From Amoebophrya sp. A120 (lineage: Eukaryota; Sar; Dinophyceae; Syndiniales; Amoebophryaceae): a stretch of 64,000 bases of DNA. Shown piece by piece: positions 1 to 9,414 of the stretch; position 1 is the first letter of the stretch; each line of letters starts with the position of its first letter. A program made the translations under genes and the position numbers. Location: assembly GCA_905178155.1 (NCBI GenBank), contig CAJINV010000001.1:13904664-13968663 (forward strand). Reading direction: 5' to 3'. Below the pieces are notes generated by a model. The model saw only the letters and a program-made list of their open reading frames with translations. It did no database searches and was not told where the DNA came from.

Positions 1-20
1 AGGATAAAGAATCGCTGTTG

Positions 21-1016
21 ATGTCGAACGGAGAAATAACGAAGCCACGACGGCCCCGGCCGCTTTCACGCGGGCCGAGCTCTCATTCAGAAGCACAAGA
101 GAAGCCGCGCACGTCGACGCAGTCACCCCGGGGTCGCAGTCGTAGCTTGAGTCGTAAGGCCTCCTCATCTCCCTCTTGTCGGATCAGTAGCAGAGGAGCT
201 AAAACAGCACGGGGATATGGGTCGCGCGCTTCTCGAAAAATGTCCAGGTCTCCTGACTCGTTCACTTCATCTGCGATGAAGCTGAAAGGAAGTAGTATCT
301 CGACACCCAGTGGCGGCAAGGGGGCTAGCGAAAGCGCGAGTGCAGCAACGCGGTATTCCGTCGCAGACTTCAAAACTGGATGGAAACGGTTGGCAGATTC
401 GCGCAACCCCAGCGAGTGGGGAGGTCCAGCGGTTGTACGCCGCACGCGTATTTTCAAGGAGGACAGTATTCTTGGCAGCGACAATTTGCAGGGAGTTACT
501 GGAGTAGACCAAAGACAATCCCTAGACGACAAATTAGAAAGCCTCCTCCAACAGGAACGGCACGATCCGAACCGTGCCCGATTGTCAATGGATTTTTTGC
601 CCAGAGCTTTCGAAGTGCTCGAAGGCGGTGCTGGCACCTTTCGCACGGAAAAGAAGGCACTGAACACCCAGGAATCTTCATCAGGCGACAACAGAGCATC
701 CATTTGGTCGTCTCCGAACACAAAAAAACACCACGTACGCATTCCAGGCGTGGACGGCTTTGTGTTCTATCACGAGCGGTTGCGTCTTACGGGGGACACC
801 ATTGCCGGAAAGGGTGGGGGGAACCACCAACACAACGTGGGCTTCATCGGTAGCACTCCGATAGGATCCCGCGGCAAAAATAAGGCAGCAGCGACCCTAC
901 AAACGCGAGGACATCAGACGATCTTGGACAAGGTTCTGTTGCAGCCGTTGTCATTACAGCTGCCCACGAGCCTCGACTTGAAGAAAAATCACGGCGGTGC
1001 ACCAGCATTGGAGTGA
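21..1016 (+). CDS. Hypothetical protein, Arg/Ser-rich N-terminus
   Basis: Open frame of 331 codons from an ATG at 21 to TGA at 1014-1016. The first ~90 residues are rich in Arg, Ser and Pro (RS-like, for example RGRSRSLSRK), which suggests a disordered, basic tail. The rest is mixed and ends in a Leu-rich stretch (LDKVLLQPLSLQLPTSLDLKK). I recognise no domain. Because it begins 20 bases into the window, this may be the last exon of a longer gene rather than a complete one. Codon use is GC-moderate like the neighbouring genes and there are no in-frame stops over 1 kb, so I think it is coding. Confidence 0.55.
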   Translation: MSNGEITKPRRPRPLSRGPSSHSEAQEKPRTSTQSPRGRSRSLSRKASSSPSCRISSRGAKTARGYGSRASRKMSRSPDSFTSSAMKLKGSSISTPSGGKGASESASAATRYSVADFKTGWKRLADSRNPSEWGGPAVVRRTRIFKEDSILGSDNLQGVTGVDQRQSLDDKLESLLQQERHDPNRARLSMDFLPRAFEVLEGGAGTFRTEKKALNTQESSSGDNRASIWSSPNTKKHHVRIPGVDGFVFYHERLRLTGDTIAGKGGGNHQHNVGFIGSTPIGSRGKNKAAATLQTRGHQTILDKVLLQPLSLQLPTSLDLKKNHGGAPALE

Positions 1017-1638
1017 TTGACCGTGTTGTATACATCATCTCCTGGATCTGTGTCTTGTAAACTCATCTCTTGGAACACTACGAAGATGCCGTAGCGACTT
1101 TGCTAATGTACTTTTTTGTTTGTCACACTTTTCCTTTTGTTGTTGTTTGTAAATAGAAGTAGCTTCAGATTCAGTGCCAATACCCATAGTTTCAGCTAGG
1201 TTAAAACAGTAATACAGTTTCCATCAGGATTAGTGCACGCAAAAGTAAAAGAGTAAGAGTCATCATCATACATGAATGAATGTTAAGAAAGTTAAAGTGA
1301 AATGCACACAGTCTGAGTTTATTGATCATGGTTAATAGTTTTCAAAGTTTCAGAACGCCTTGCCTTTGCGTGGTGGACAGAAATCTGTACGACGAAGGAA
1401 TCTTTTTTTGCGGTTCAATGCAGCAGAGTGTTGCAGCAGCTGGACGAATGAATCCAAGCGCTACGATGTGTGTCAGCCGCAGCCCGGAACGGTTTTGAAA
1501 GCTGCACGATGAACTCGTTATCGAGTTTTGATGGAGAGTGAGTTGTTGCTCGAGACAGTTTTGCTTGATTATGCTGCAGCTTGAGCGCTAGCTACGCATA
1601 GAGGGTGCACGAGGGCAGATGACTTGAAAAATTTGTTG
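1017..1638. other. Intergenic, nothing recognised
   Basis: AT-richer spacer between two + strand ORFs. I see no RNA gene, repeat or long ORF here. Confidence 0.5.
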
Positions 1639-3141
1639 ATGAGAGGTTGTTGTTTGATTCTCCCCTTAGTATGTACGCAGACCATCATGGCGCCATCGAT
1701 ACGGCCTCACTGTGCAACAACTGCCGCTGCATTCTGGCCTCGGAAGTCGTGCTACGGGACGCGTTTGTTCTTCCACGGGAAGATGCTAGTATCACTTCTG
1801 CTCTATCTTCACGGTCTAGGTGCGCCAGCCGCCGCAGGAACAACCGACGCACTGAGCACCGTGTTCTCCGCCGGAGATGAGACGCACGACAGCGCCGCGC
1901 TGACGGCAGAGCTCCTGCGGGACACGGAGGTGTTACGGTATGCCATGCCGGACGTGAAAGTTCTGGAGAACGGGTGCTCGGTTTCGCAGTACGAGACGGT
2001 CCAGTGCGACTGCTGTTTGCGACATTTCACGCACTACCGACAGCTGGAGACCTACGCTCATGACGGCAGGTTGCGGTGCCGCGAGTACATCGACGTGCGG
2101 GCGGACGTTCCGCCCGAGTGCCAAGTGGACACACCGGTGACCCCGGCGTCCCAGAATGCCGTCCTGAAAGCCTTGCTGCAGCAGCGCGCGGCGCGGCTCA
2201 GCGACAACGCCGACGAGGGGATGGTTCAGGAGAAGGAGCAAGCCTTCAAAGAGGCGCTGGACAAGTATGTGGTGGACGTGCTGAGCTTCGGCCCGGAGCC
2301 CGGGAGATCGAAGCACATTTGGCCGCGGATCCGGTGTGACGACGGTCGGTTAGTTTGCGAGTGTCCGGACGAGTTGGGCAGTGCGGTGGATGACGCGCTC
2401 AAAGACGACCAGAAGCGGTGCACAGAAGAGGCGCAGCGCTGCGTGCCGTACACAGAGGACCAAATCAAAAACCCGTTCTCGAACTTCCGCCTGCACGAAC
2501 TCCCCACCTACGAAACCTTCGCCACCCGGTACCACAACGCGCGGCTGTGGACGGCGCCAGACACTGGCCTCCCGAAGGACGACTTGCTTGCGCAGCAGCA
2601 GAAAACACTGCCGCACTGCCGAGATACAGATACTAGCACAAGTACTGGTGCAGGGGACAAGCAAGCGGTCGTTACCTCCTCCCCGGCTTCGTCTCCATCA
2701 CTTCCACCCGGAAACGCTGCACCGCCGGTGGTAACCGCCGCGACTCTGCGGGCGCCGCGGACTTCGCTCGGGTTTTTCCGGTGCAAGTATCTGCCACTGA
2801 AATTCTGCGAGAGGCACTACGTGCGGTACACCATCAAACGCAAAAGTGACGAAGAAGAGAATGGGTTCTGGCGCTGCGTCGTGCAGGATGACGCCCTGAG
2901 TGGAACAAGGCCAGGGGCATGGGGGGAAAAAAACGCCGCGGCCACGCGACCAGCAGCAGTGCCAAGAACGTGTCCGGCCACGATATTCCTGCAACACGTG
3001 ATCAAACGACGCAACCGAGAGGCGCAATACGCGGCTATGCGCCGGGCTTTCAATCCAGGCATCGTCATGAACCATGGGCCCCAGAAGCCCGACGAACAGG
3101 AGCTAAAACCTGCTGAGGACCTTTCGCATCCAGACCTTTGA
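1639..3141 (+). CDS. Putative secreted Cys-rich protein
   Basis: Frame of 500 residues ending at TGA 3139-3141. Two ATGs give signal-peptide-like N-termini: 1639 (MRGCCLILPLVCTQTIMA) and 1783 (MLVSLLLYLHGLGAPAAAG, followed by a small-residue cleavage-type site). The 1783 start looks the more classical. The mature part has several Cys pairs (CDCCLRHF, RCDDGRLVCECP, CRDTD, CKYLPLKFCERHY), suggesting a disulfide-bonded extracellular or vesicle protein. A Ser/Pro-rich linker lies near residues 330-375 and the C-terminus is basic. No family recognised. It is followed by ~740 bp without a gene. Confidence 0.6.
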   Translation: MRGCCLILPLVCTQTIMAPSIRPHCATTAAAFWPRKSCYGTRLFFHGKMLVSLLLYLHGLGAPAAAGTTDALSTVFSAGDETHDSAALTAELLRDTEVLRYAMPDVKVLENGCSVSQYETVQCDCCLRHFTHYRQLETYAHDGRLRCREYIDVRADVPPECQVDTPVTPASQNAVLKALLQQRAARLSDNADEGMVQEKEQAFKEALDKYVVDVLSFGPEPGRSKHIWPRIRCDDGRLVCECPDELGSAVDDALKDDQKRCTEEAQRCVPYTEDQIKNPFSNFRLHELPTYETFATRYHNARLWTAPDTGLPKDDLLAQQQKTLPHCRDTDTSTSTGAGDKQAVVTSSPASSPSLPPGNAAPPVVTAATLRAPRTSLGFFRCKYLPLKFCERHYVRYTIKRKSDEEENGFWRCVVQDDALSGTRPGAWGEKNAAATRPAAVPRTCPATIFLQHVIKRRNREAQYAAMRRAFNPGIVMNHGPQKPDEQELKPAEDLSHPDL

Positions 3142-3883
3142 AGATTTTACCGCTGAATGCGACAGCAGACGTCATTAGCTTTACGCGCTTGCATATTAAC
3201 GCAAAGTGCAGACACGGCTCTTGCTTCCTGCCACTGGACACTTGACACAGGATTTTGTCCATGTTTGACCATATCGATATCATCCAACGCTGAGCACAGC
3301 CGGCGAGCGTTTGCAATCGCAGAAGATCACAGCGAGCTGGCGTCTGGTGCTGCTCCGAAAAAGTTCGCATCGTGTTGTCGTCGTGCCTGGGCACTACTTG
3401 TACTTTCGCGCTGGTGGCAAGGTCGATCGTGTTGTAGGTTTTCTCCCTAGAAAGTCGTCCCTATCATATAATCTCGAAGTGTCGACGTCGATTTCCAGTT
3501 CGATTTTGATTCTTATCCCCGTTCAGTTCGCTTAAAGAGTAAGAGAAGAGTGCGCAAAAAGATGCATCTCGTTTCGTCGCATCGTTGTCGGTAGCGGTGA
3601 CTAAAGTGTAGAGGAGCAGGCACAGCGATTGCTACAAGTAGCGGTTAGCATCTTCATCGCAATGTGGATGTCGATGTGCATGCACCTACTGTGTCACATT
3701 TATCCTTTTTCGTCCGGCGCGAACCACGTTTCGCTATCGTTGCCAAAAGGCACAATCTTCTGAAGACAGGCGATAAGCAATGAGATCATACCACTTAAAA
3801 AACGAGTAGTTCTACAGTTCTTTGAATTTGATGCGACAAATAGAAAAGAGAATCCGATTTTAGTAGACAAGTACGTCAGCATT
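3142..3883. other. Intergenic, nothing recognised
   Basis: Spacer of about 740 bp. It holds only short overlapping frames that do not look coding. It probably carries the 3' end of the upstream gene and the 5' region of the next. Confidence 0.4.
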
Positions 3884-4786
3884 ATGTCGTCCACCCGGTA
3901 TTTGGAAGTGCACCCCGGTGGGGTATTTGACATTGCCGTGATGACCGGCCTCTCTTCTGCCATCGGCCTCGGATACATTCCTTTTTGCGAACCGTACATC
4001 AAATTTGTGCAAATCGGGGTTGCGGTCGCCAGTGGCCACTTGACCGGCCAGTACTACGACTTCCGCCAACGCATGCACCGGCGCGCCCTTTTCCAAGAAA
4101 TTGCGCGCCGCGAGACGGTCCGACTAAAGAAGAGCATCAAGTTGCGCGACGCCGTCGCGTATTTGTACGGAACGCTGGCCTTCGTCTTGCAAAAAACCTC
4201 CGCCTTCTTGGAGAGGAAAACCCAGGCCGGACTCTCTTCGAAAGACATGGCAAAACAGACTCGCTTTCTCAATAGCATGTGCGAGACGGTGCAGCCGTCG
4301 GAGCGCAAGTACGAGCCGTTCCCGCGGGCGCTCACCACCGCCCAGCACGCCGTTGCGGCGTGCGTCTTCGTGTTCGAGAAGTGGCAAGACACGTTCAAAT
4401 GCTACGTTCAGGAATCTGCAATGATGAATTTGGTCTCGCCAGTTTCGACCTATCTGTCTTCGATCGACCGGCACAACGTGCGGGAGACGATTCGCGCCCT
4501 CGCCGCGCACCCAGTGTGGCGGAAGGGAGCCGAGGTTTGGGGAAAGAACCTGCTTGTGCCGCAGCTGTGCCAGATGTTTCTCGCCGTTCTCGATGTGTGT
4601 CTGCAGACCGCACAACTCCCGAACTTGCGAAAGTGGTGGCGCGGACAAACGCCGACGTTGCTCGAATGCACCTCGGTGGGCGAAAGGGCTGTGCGCTGTT
4701 TGGAAGTGGTCAAACGCTTGCTAGCGTTGAATCGCGCTAAAATGTGGCGACCGCAAGCCAGGTATAATGCTTGGCGATTCATCTGA
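3884..4786 (+). CDS. Hypothetical protein, 300 aa
   Basis: Intact frame from ATG 3884 to TGA 4784-4786, 300 residues. The N-terminus has a moderately hydrophobic glycine-containing stretch (residues ~11-50: GGVFDIAVMTGLSSAIGLGY, then VQIGVAVASGHLTG) that could be one or two membrane segments. The remainder is mixed alpha-helical, basic, with scattered Cys and Trp. No recognisable motif. The start is chosen as the first ATG; upstream sequence is AT-richer. Confidence 0.65.
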   Translation: MSSTRYLEVHPGGVFDIAVMTGLSSAIGLGYIPFCEPYIKFVQIGVAVASGHLTGQYYDFRQRMHRRALFQEIARRETVRLKKSIKLRDAVAYLYGTLAFVLQKTSAFLERKTQAGLSSKDMAKQTRFLNSMCETVQPSERKYEPFPRALTTAQHAVAACVFVFEKWQDTFKCYVQESAMMNLVSPVSTYLSSIDRHNVRETIRALAAHPVWRKGAEVWGKNLLVPQLCQMFLAVLDVCLQTAQLPNLRKWWRGQTPTLLECTSVGERAVRCLEVVKRLLALNRAKMWRPQARYNAWRFI

Positions 4787-4895
4787 TTTGCTTTTTTTCA
4801 TACTTGTACAACTAGACACCTGATCTGAAGGTAACATGATTCATCAGAAAATCTCTGTTTTTAAATGAACCCGCATAATCCCACAACCACGCAGC

Positions 4896-7800
4896 GTGCA
4901 GCTGGCCGCTTTATTGGCACAGTACCGAGCGGAGCAAGAGCAGTCGGATTACAACCATGCGCAAGAAGAAGATGCAGGAAACGTCGAAGAGGACTTGGAC
5001 GGTGGAGTCAGTCTCGCTCTGGAAAACAGCAATATGGGGCTGCTTGACGACGATTTTCAAGAACAGGACTTTGACGATGGCAACGTGCTGCCGCAGCAAG
5101 CCCAAGGCCGGCGGCGTCGGAAGAAAAACGATCTCCGAGCGGGCGACGAGCTTGTGCTGAGTTCGTACTGGACATACGGGGGAGCACCATCTTCTTCCGC
5201 GGACGGCGCAAGCACTAGTTCATCCGGAAATCTGAATTTTCTGTACAATGTCGTTTCCCGAGCAGCAGGTCGGAGTTCCGCCGCCGTTCCTGGGCCGACC
5301 GGCGTAGTGACACTCGCAAAAGATCCGCTTCTGCGCAAGGTGTGGGCAACGCCTCTCCCGGACGCCCCGATGGTGGTGCGCAATTGGAGCCCGTGCACGG
5401 TCGGTGCTCGACTGTACCGCTTGGGCGAATCGCCGCTGGACGAGAAACGGGGGGCCGTGTATGACGGCATGCCGAATTTTCTGCGCATGCTGTGGGATCC
5501 GGTTCCGATCACGCAAACCCGGATTAAGCCCCGCAGCGAGTGGATCGTCCGCCCGCCGCCGCGCCGCGACGCGATCTTCGACGAAGGAGACCGAAATGAT
5601 GGCACAACTAGCAAAAATACGGATCATGGCCCGGGTGAGCCGCGTGGGACCGGTGTTGAGGCCGCTATGCAGAACAAAGCGAGCAGCGGGAGCAAGAACA
5701 GCAAGAAGACTGCGAGCAAGGAGTCCTCGTGGGATCCACTGAAGATTGCCCCGGGCGACTACGAGTTTGAGCTTGTCCTGTTCAGCATGGATGGTGTCGT
5801 ACTGGACGAGTACATTTTGTCCCGCGGAGAGACTTACGATTTCGACGTCGAGCGGCCGCCGAAGCCGCCACGAATGATCGAGCAATACTGCCCGCCGAAG
5901 CAAATTGCCGAAGATGTTTCCCCAGGTATTATCGAAGCCGGCGAAGGTGAAATAATGGCAATCGAAGACGAGGATGCACTGACGAAGGCGATGAAAAACG
6001 CACTTTCATCGGATCCACAAGGGGAAAAGGAGGATAATGGCAGCTCCGCTGCCACTGCGTTCCCGTTGCCCCAGAAGATGAACCACGGTCGTGCACCACC
6101 AGTACCTATTTCCCTAACCTCCACTATGCGCGGCGCAGCCCTGGCACCGTCTTCGGAGGGCGGCAGTGCCAGCGAGATTCTCGGAGGTGCGGAGGGAAGC
6201 GCGAGCGAGCCGGCCACAAGCAAGGCTGCTGGTGGTGTTGGCGCGTCAGCGTCCTCCTCCTCAGTCGGGAACAACAGGCTCAACAGAGACCCACAGGGTA
6301 CGATCCTCTTCGGCGGGGTCTCCTCCACGGAGAGCGCGGATGACCGAGCACTTGGATCCTCAACCACTTCGGCCAGACCGCACCTGAAAGTGCCACCGTT
6401 TCTTTTCTACGCTGATCCTGGGAAAACGCCTGAAGGCGAGGACCGCGAGTTGATGTGCGTGCCGGTGAAAGAAGTGGTAACCGGAATAACACCAGCAGCA
6501 GAACAAGCGAGAAATAGACCCACTGATGATCATGATACTGGCGGAATAAAAAACGGAGAGCATGGGGCGGACGGCCGAGAGGACTTTGAGTACGATAGGA
6601 ACAGAAGATCAGCAGGTGGCAAGGTGGAAAACGAAAAAGACATCGGAGCCTGGAACGACAGGAATCGCAACCGGGATGACAATCAAAATGCTCAGCGTTA
6701 CTACAACGAAGATCAAGAATACTTTTGGCAAAACGCAAGTGGTGCCTGGAACTACAACGGTAGCTCAAGGAGCAGCGAAAAAGACGGAATGCAAACCTCG
6801 TCCTGGTCGGTTTCCCGCGCCGCGACCTCGCGGATGCTTTTCGGGGAGGTGGAACAAGATGACTCTACTTACACCGACAATGGTGCCACTGCGTCGGGAT
6901 CGTTCGCCGATGAGGGGCAGCGCCGCGCCCAGAAGCCTACACCGCTTCCGCCCGCGCAGAGACGGTGGCGGCGGTTGCCGCAGCGCGTGATGCTGGAGGA
7001 GTTTTCGAACTACCCAGAATGCACCCTGTGCCCCCGGTGCTTGCGCAGAATGGACCGGTACTTCGGCGTGGCGCAACTCGACGCGAAGATGTACTGTCGG
7101 GGCGTGGACTGTGACGGGTGCGACCGAAAGCGCCTCGACGTGAATCCGATGTATTTGGACGAGCGGGGGAGCTTCGTGCTGTTCTACCCGGAAAGTGACG
7201 ACGAAGATGCGGAGAGGGACCACAAAACGACGGCTGGCCCGGCCGCTGCCCTGCACCAGGCATACGAATACCTATCGGCCGCAGCCGGGACCCTCACCGG
7301 CTGGGGTCCTCGTGCTGGCGATGTTGCTGCTGCGACTGAAGAAGAGAACAGCATCGGTGCAAGAAGGCGGGCTTCTAAAAAAGGATCGTCCACGACCGAA
7401 AGAAAAGCGGAAAAACATGCGAACTCGTGGAAGGAGTACGACACGCCCGAGTACAGCTTTTCGAGCGAAAGCAAGAAGACCCGCGACAAAAACGAGGAGG
7501 CGTCTACTTCCCTGCAGACCATCGACCGGTCGCTTTTCCACGTACGGTCAGATATCGCAGAGGAACTGAGCGAAGAACGCGATTTGTTCCCGCCCGCAAG
7601 GTCAGCCGTGTTGGACCAATCGGGTTCTTCGTGGCAGGAGGAAGAGGATGAGGAGGCAGACCTGGTGACCTTTGAGAAGAGCAAAGCACTCGCAAAGCGG
7701 TTTTTGCCGGTTCGTCTTGCCACCGCGGTCGGGCGAAAGCTCTTCGCTTTCGGTAGTGACGAGAGGGATGATGCAACTGGCAAGCGAAGAAGACGGAGGA

Positions 7801-7946
7801 ACACTCCGGGGGAACCGCTCTTGCCACGACCGAATTCGGAGGAAGAGAATGTGCAGCCGTTTTTCCATTGCCAGCGCTGCAACTACGACCTCTGCAAACC
7901 ATGTGCGATAAACAGCCTGCAACGCAGCTGGTGGACCGACGATTAA
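4896..7946 (+). CDS. Large acidic protein with C-terminal zinc-finger-like Cys pairs
   Basis: Open frame of 1016 codons ending at TAA 7944-7946. No ATG precedes the first in-frame Met at 5034 (MGLLDDDF), and the sequence just before 4896 reads CACGCAG, a possible splice acceptor, so the true start is either 5034 or an upstream exon. Residues ~140-330 form a conserved-looking globular part (VWATPLPDAPMVVRNW; ELVLFSMDGVVLDEYILSRG). The middle is low complexity. Near residue 705 Cys pairs appear (CTLCPRCLRRM, then YCRGVDCDGCDRKRL), and the end reads FFHCQRCNYDLCKPCA, together resembling a treble-clef/ZZ-like zinc-binding fold. Function unknown. Confidence 0.65.
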   Translation: MQLAALLAQYRAEQEQSDYNHAQEEDAGNVEEDLDGGVSLALENSNMGLLDDDFQEQDFDDGNVLPQQAQGRRRRKKNDLRAGDELVLSSYWTYGGAPSSSADGASTSSSGNLNFLYNVVSRAAGRSSAAVPGPTGVVTLAKDPLLRKVWATPLPDAPMVVRNWSPCTVGARLYRLGESPLDEKRGAVYDGMPNFLRMLWDPVPITQTRIKPRSEWIVRPPPRRDAIFDEGDRNDGTTSKNTDHGPGEPRGTGVEAAMQNKASSGSKNSKKTASKESSWDPLKIAPGDYEFELVLFSMDGVVLDEYILSRGETYDFDVERPPKPPRMIEQYCPPKQIAEDVSPGIIEAGEGEIMAIEDEDALTKAMKNALSSDPQGEKEDNGSSAATAFPLPQKMNHGRAPPVPISLTSTMRGAALAPSSEGGSASEILGGAEGSASEPATSKAAGGVGASASSSSVGNNRLNRDPQGTILFGGVSSTESADDRALGSSTTSARPHLKVPPFLFYADPGKTPEGEDRELMCVPVKEVVTGITPAAEQARNRPTDDHDTGGIKNGEHGADGREDFEYDRNRRSAGGKVENEKDIGAWNDRNRNRDDNQNAQRYYNEDQEYFWQNASGAWNYNGSSRSSEKDGMQTSSWSVSRAATSRMLFGEVEQDDSTYTDNGATASGSFADEGQRRAQKPTPLPPAQRRWRRLPQRVMLEEFSNYPECTLCPRCLRRMDRYFGVAQLDAKMYCRGVDCDGCDRKRLDVNPMYLDERGSFVLFYPESDDEDAERDHKTTAGPAAALHQAYEYLSAAAGTLTGWGPRAGDVAAATEEENSIGARRRASKKGSSTTERKAEKHANSWKEYDTPEYSFSSESKKTRDKNEEASTSLQTIDRSLFHVRSDIAEELSEERDLFPPARSAVLDQSGSSWQEEEDEEADLVTFEKSKALAKRFLPVRLATAVGRKLFAFGSDERDDATGKRRRRRNTPGEPLLPRPNSEEENVQPFFHCQRCNYDLCKPCAINSLQRSWWTDD

Positions 7947-9414
7947 AATGGGGCAAACATTTTTGATCGCAAATTACACAGTCCCGCCGGCACTGCGTCA
8001 CCAGTGCCACGAGCGCGACACGGCAGGACGACTCCTTGTTCTTCTACGACCCATCCTTGGCGTATAAACTCATACGTTAGTTTCTTGCACTTGCACTTTT
8101 GCACCCCTATGCCTATGCAGCTAATGGATTCTGCTCAGCTGCAATATCTGTAGGATTTTCTTGAATGATGAGACGTATGCTTATGCAGAACTGATTTTTG
8201 ATTTTGTTTCGATTTCGTAGATCTAGATGCTCGTAGGGTAGTAACGAGCGTCAACAGATTCAGATGCAGGGTAGCTGTTCTGTATTGTGATTTACATGCT
8301 CCGCGTGATGACTTCTTCTTGCACAACCACTCTGGTGGATAATTTCGTTGTCACCGCGATGTGATTGCAACCAAAAACGGAGACGAGAGTTTCGCGCTGG
8401 CTTTGACCGAGGATGGGCTTCGCCTTAATCTGTAGGCTTTCGACAGCCTGTTTGGTGTACAGTGTGGGTAGTGTGTTCTTCGTGCTCAGGAATAAATTGC
8501 AAAAAAAATTGTATTGAGGTCTCGTTGATGTTCTTTTTCGTAGTGTGGAACATGATAAGTCGTGCCTTCGGATTTTACTCGTCGTTTTCGTCGTAGATTC
8601 GTACTTTACTAGGAACATCAATATCACTCTTTCTCGAGCGAGCGAAACTAGCGGAGATACGATGGGTCAAATGTCGTGGTGGAGCAAATAAACAAAACTA
8701 CATCGGGATAGCTGCTGCAGGAACGAAACAAATCGCCGAGCGACACAGAGAGAAATCGTTCGGTAGTGCTGTCGCAAAAATGTAATTAGTCCGTTTCTCC
8801 GCAGGGTGGCTAGCGTAATGTCGATAGATAGACTTTCATCTTCATCTAGGGAAGCCTGGCGAAGAAGCGAGAGATCGGCCATGCGCCGTTAGAAATTCTG
8901 TGTCTCGCGAGGAGGCGGCAACAATAATATTGCGCAAAGCATTCTGCTGACACTTCAAGACCCAGGTCAAGGAGTACACCGACAAAATAAACAGTGCAAT
9001 CTCGAGAAGCAAGACGATCGAAGACGAAGATACCGGCAGTCAGGGAGCGGCGGATTGTGGCTCAGTATCTATCCGAAGAAAAGTAGGACCGAGTCTCGAC
9101 GTAGAGCAGAACAAGATACCGGAACTGCTGTCTACTCTTCTCATCGCGTCGCGGCCTTTTTTTCGGCAAGACCAAGAGATACCCCGCACCACTTCTACAG
9201 CGCTACTTACTTCTAGCCTCCTACAACGGATTCCGCTTCTGTGTCAGAGTACGTGACGTCTTTTCCACACACGTTTTGACCCACGCCTGCGCTCCAGTGG
9301 CGTTTTACCCGGTTCGCTTCTCCATCTCCTGATCTTCGCCTCGAAGCATCGATCCGGCGCACCTGCATTTTGGCTGCTCCGTCGTGAGTACTAGGGGAAA
9401 ATAAAGCAACCACC
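7947..9414. other. Intergenic, nothing recognised
   Basis: About 1.45 kb between two + strand genes with only short shadow frames on both strands. The last ~100 bases are the probable 5' UTR of the coiled-coil gene (ACCACC before its ATG). Confidence 0.45.

Noticed and set aside
8135-8882. Minus-strand frames in the 7.9-9.4 kb spacer
   Set aside because: Short, Ser/Thr/Arg-rich, without start context, splice joins or motifs.
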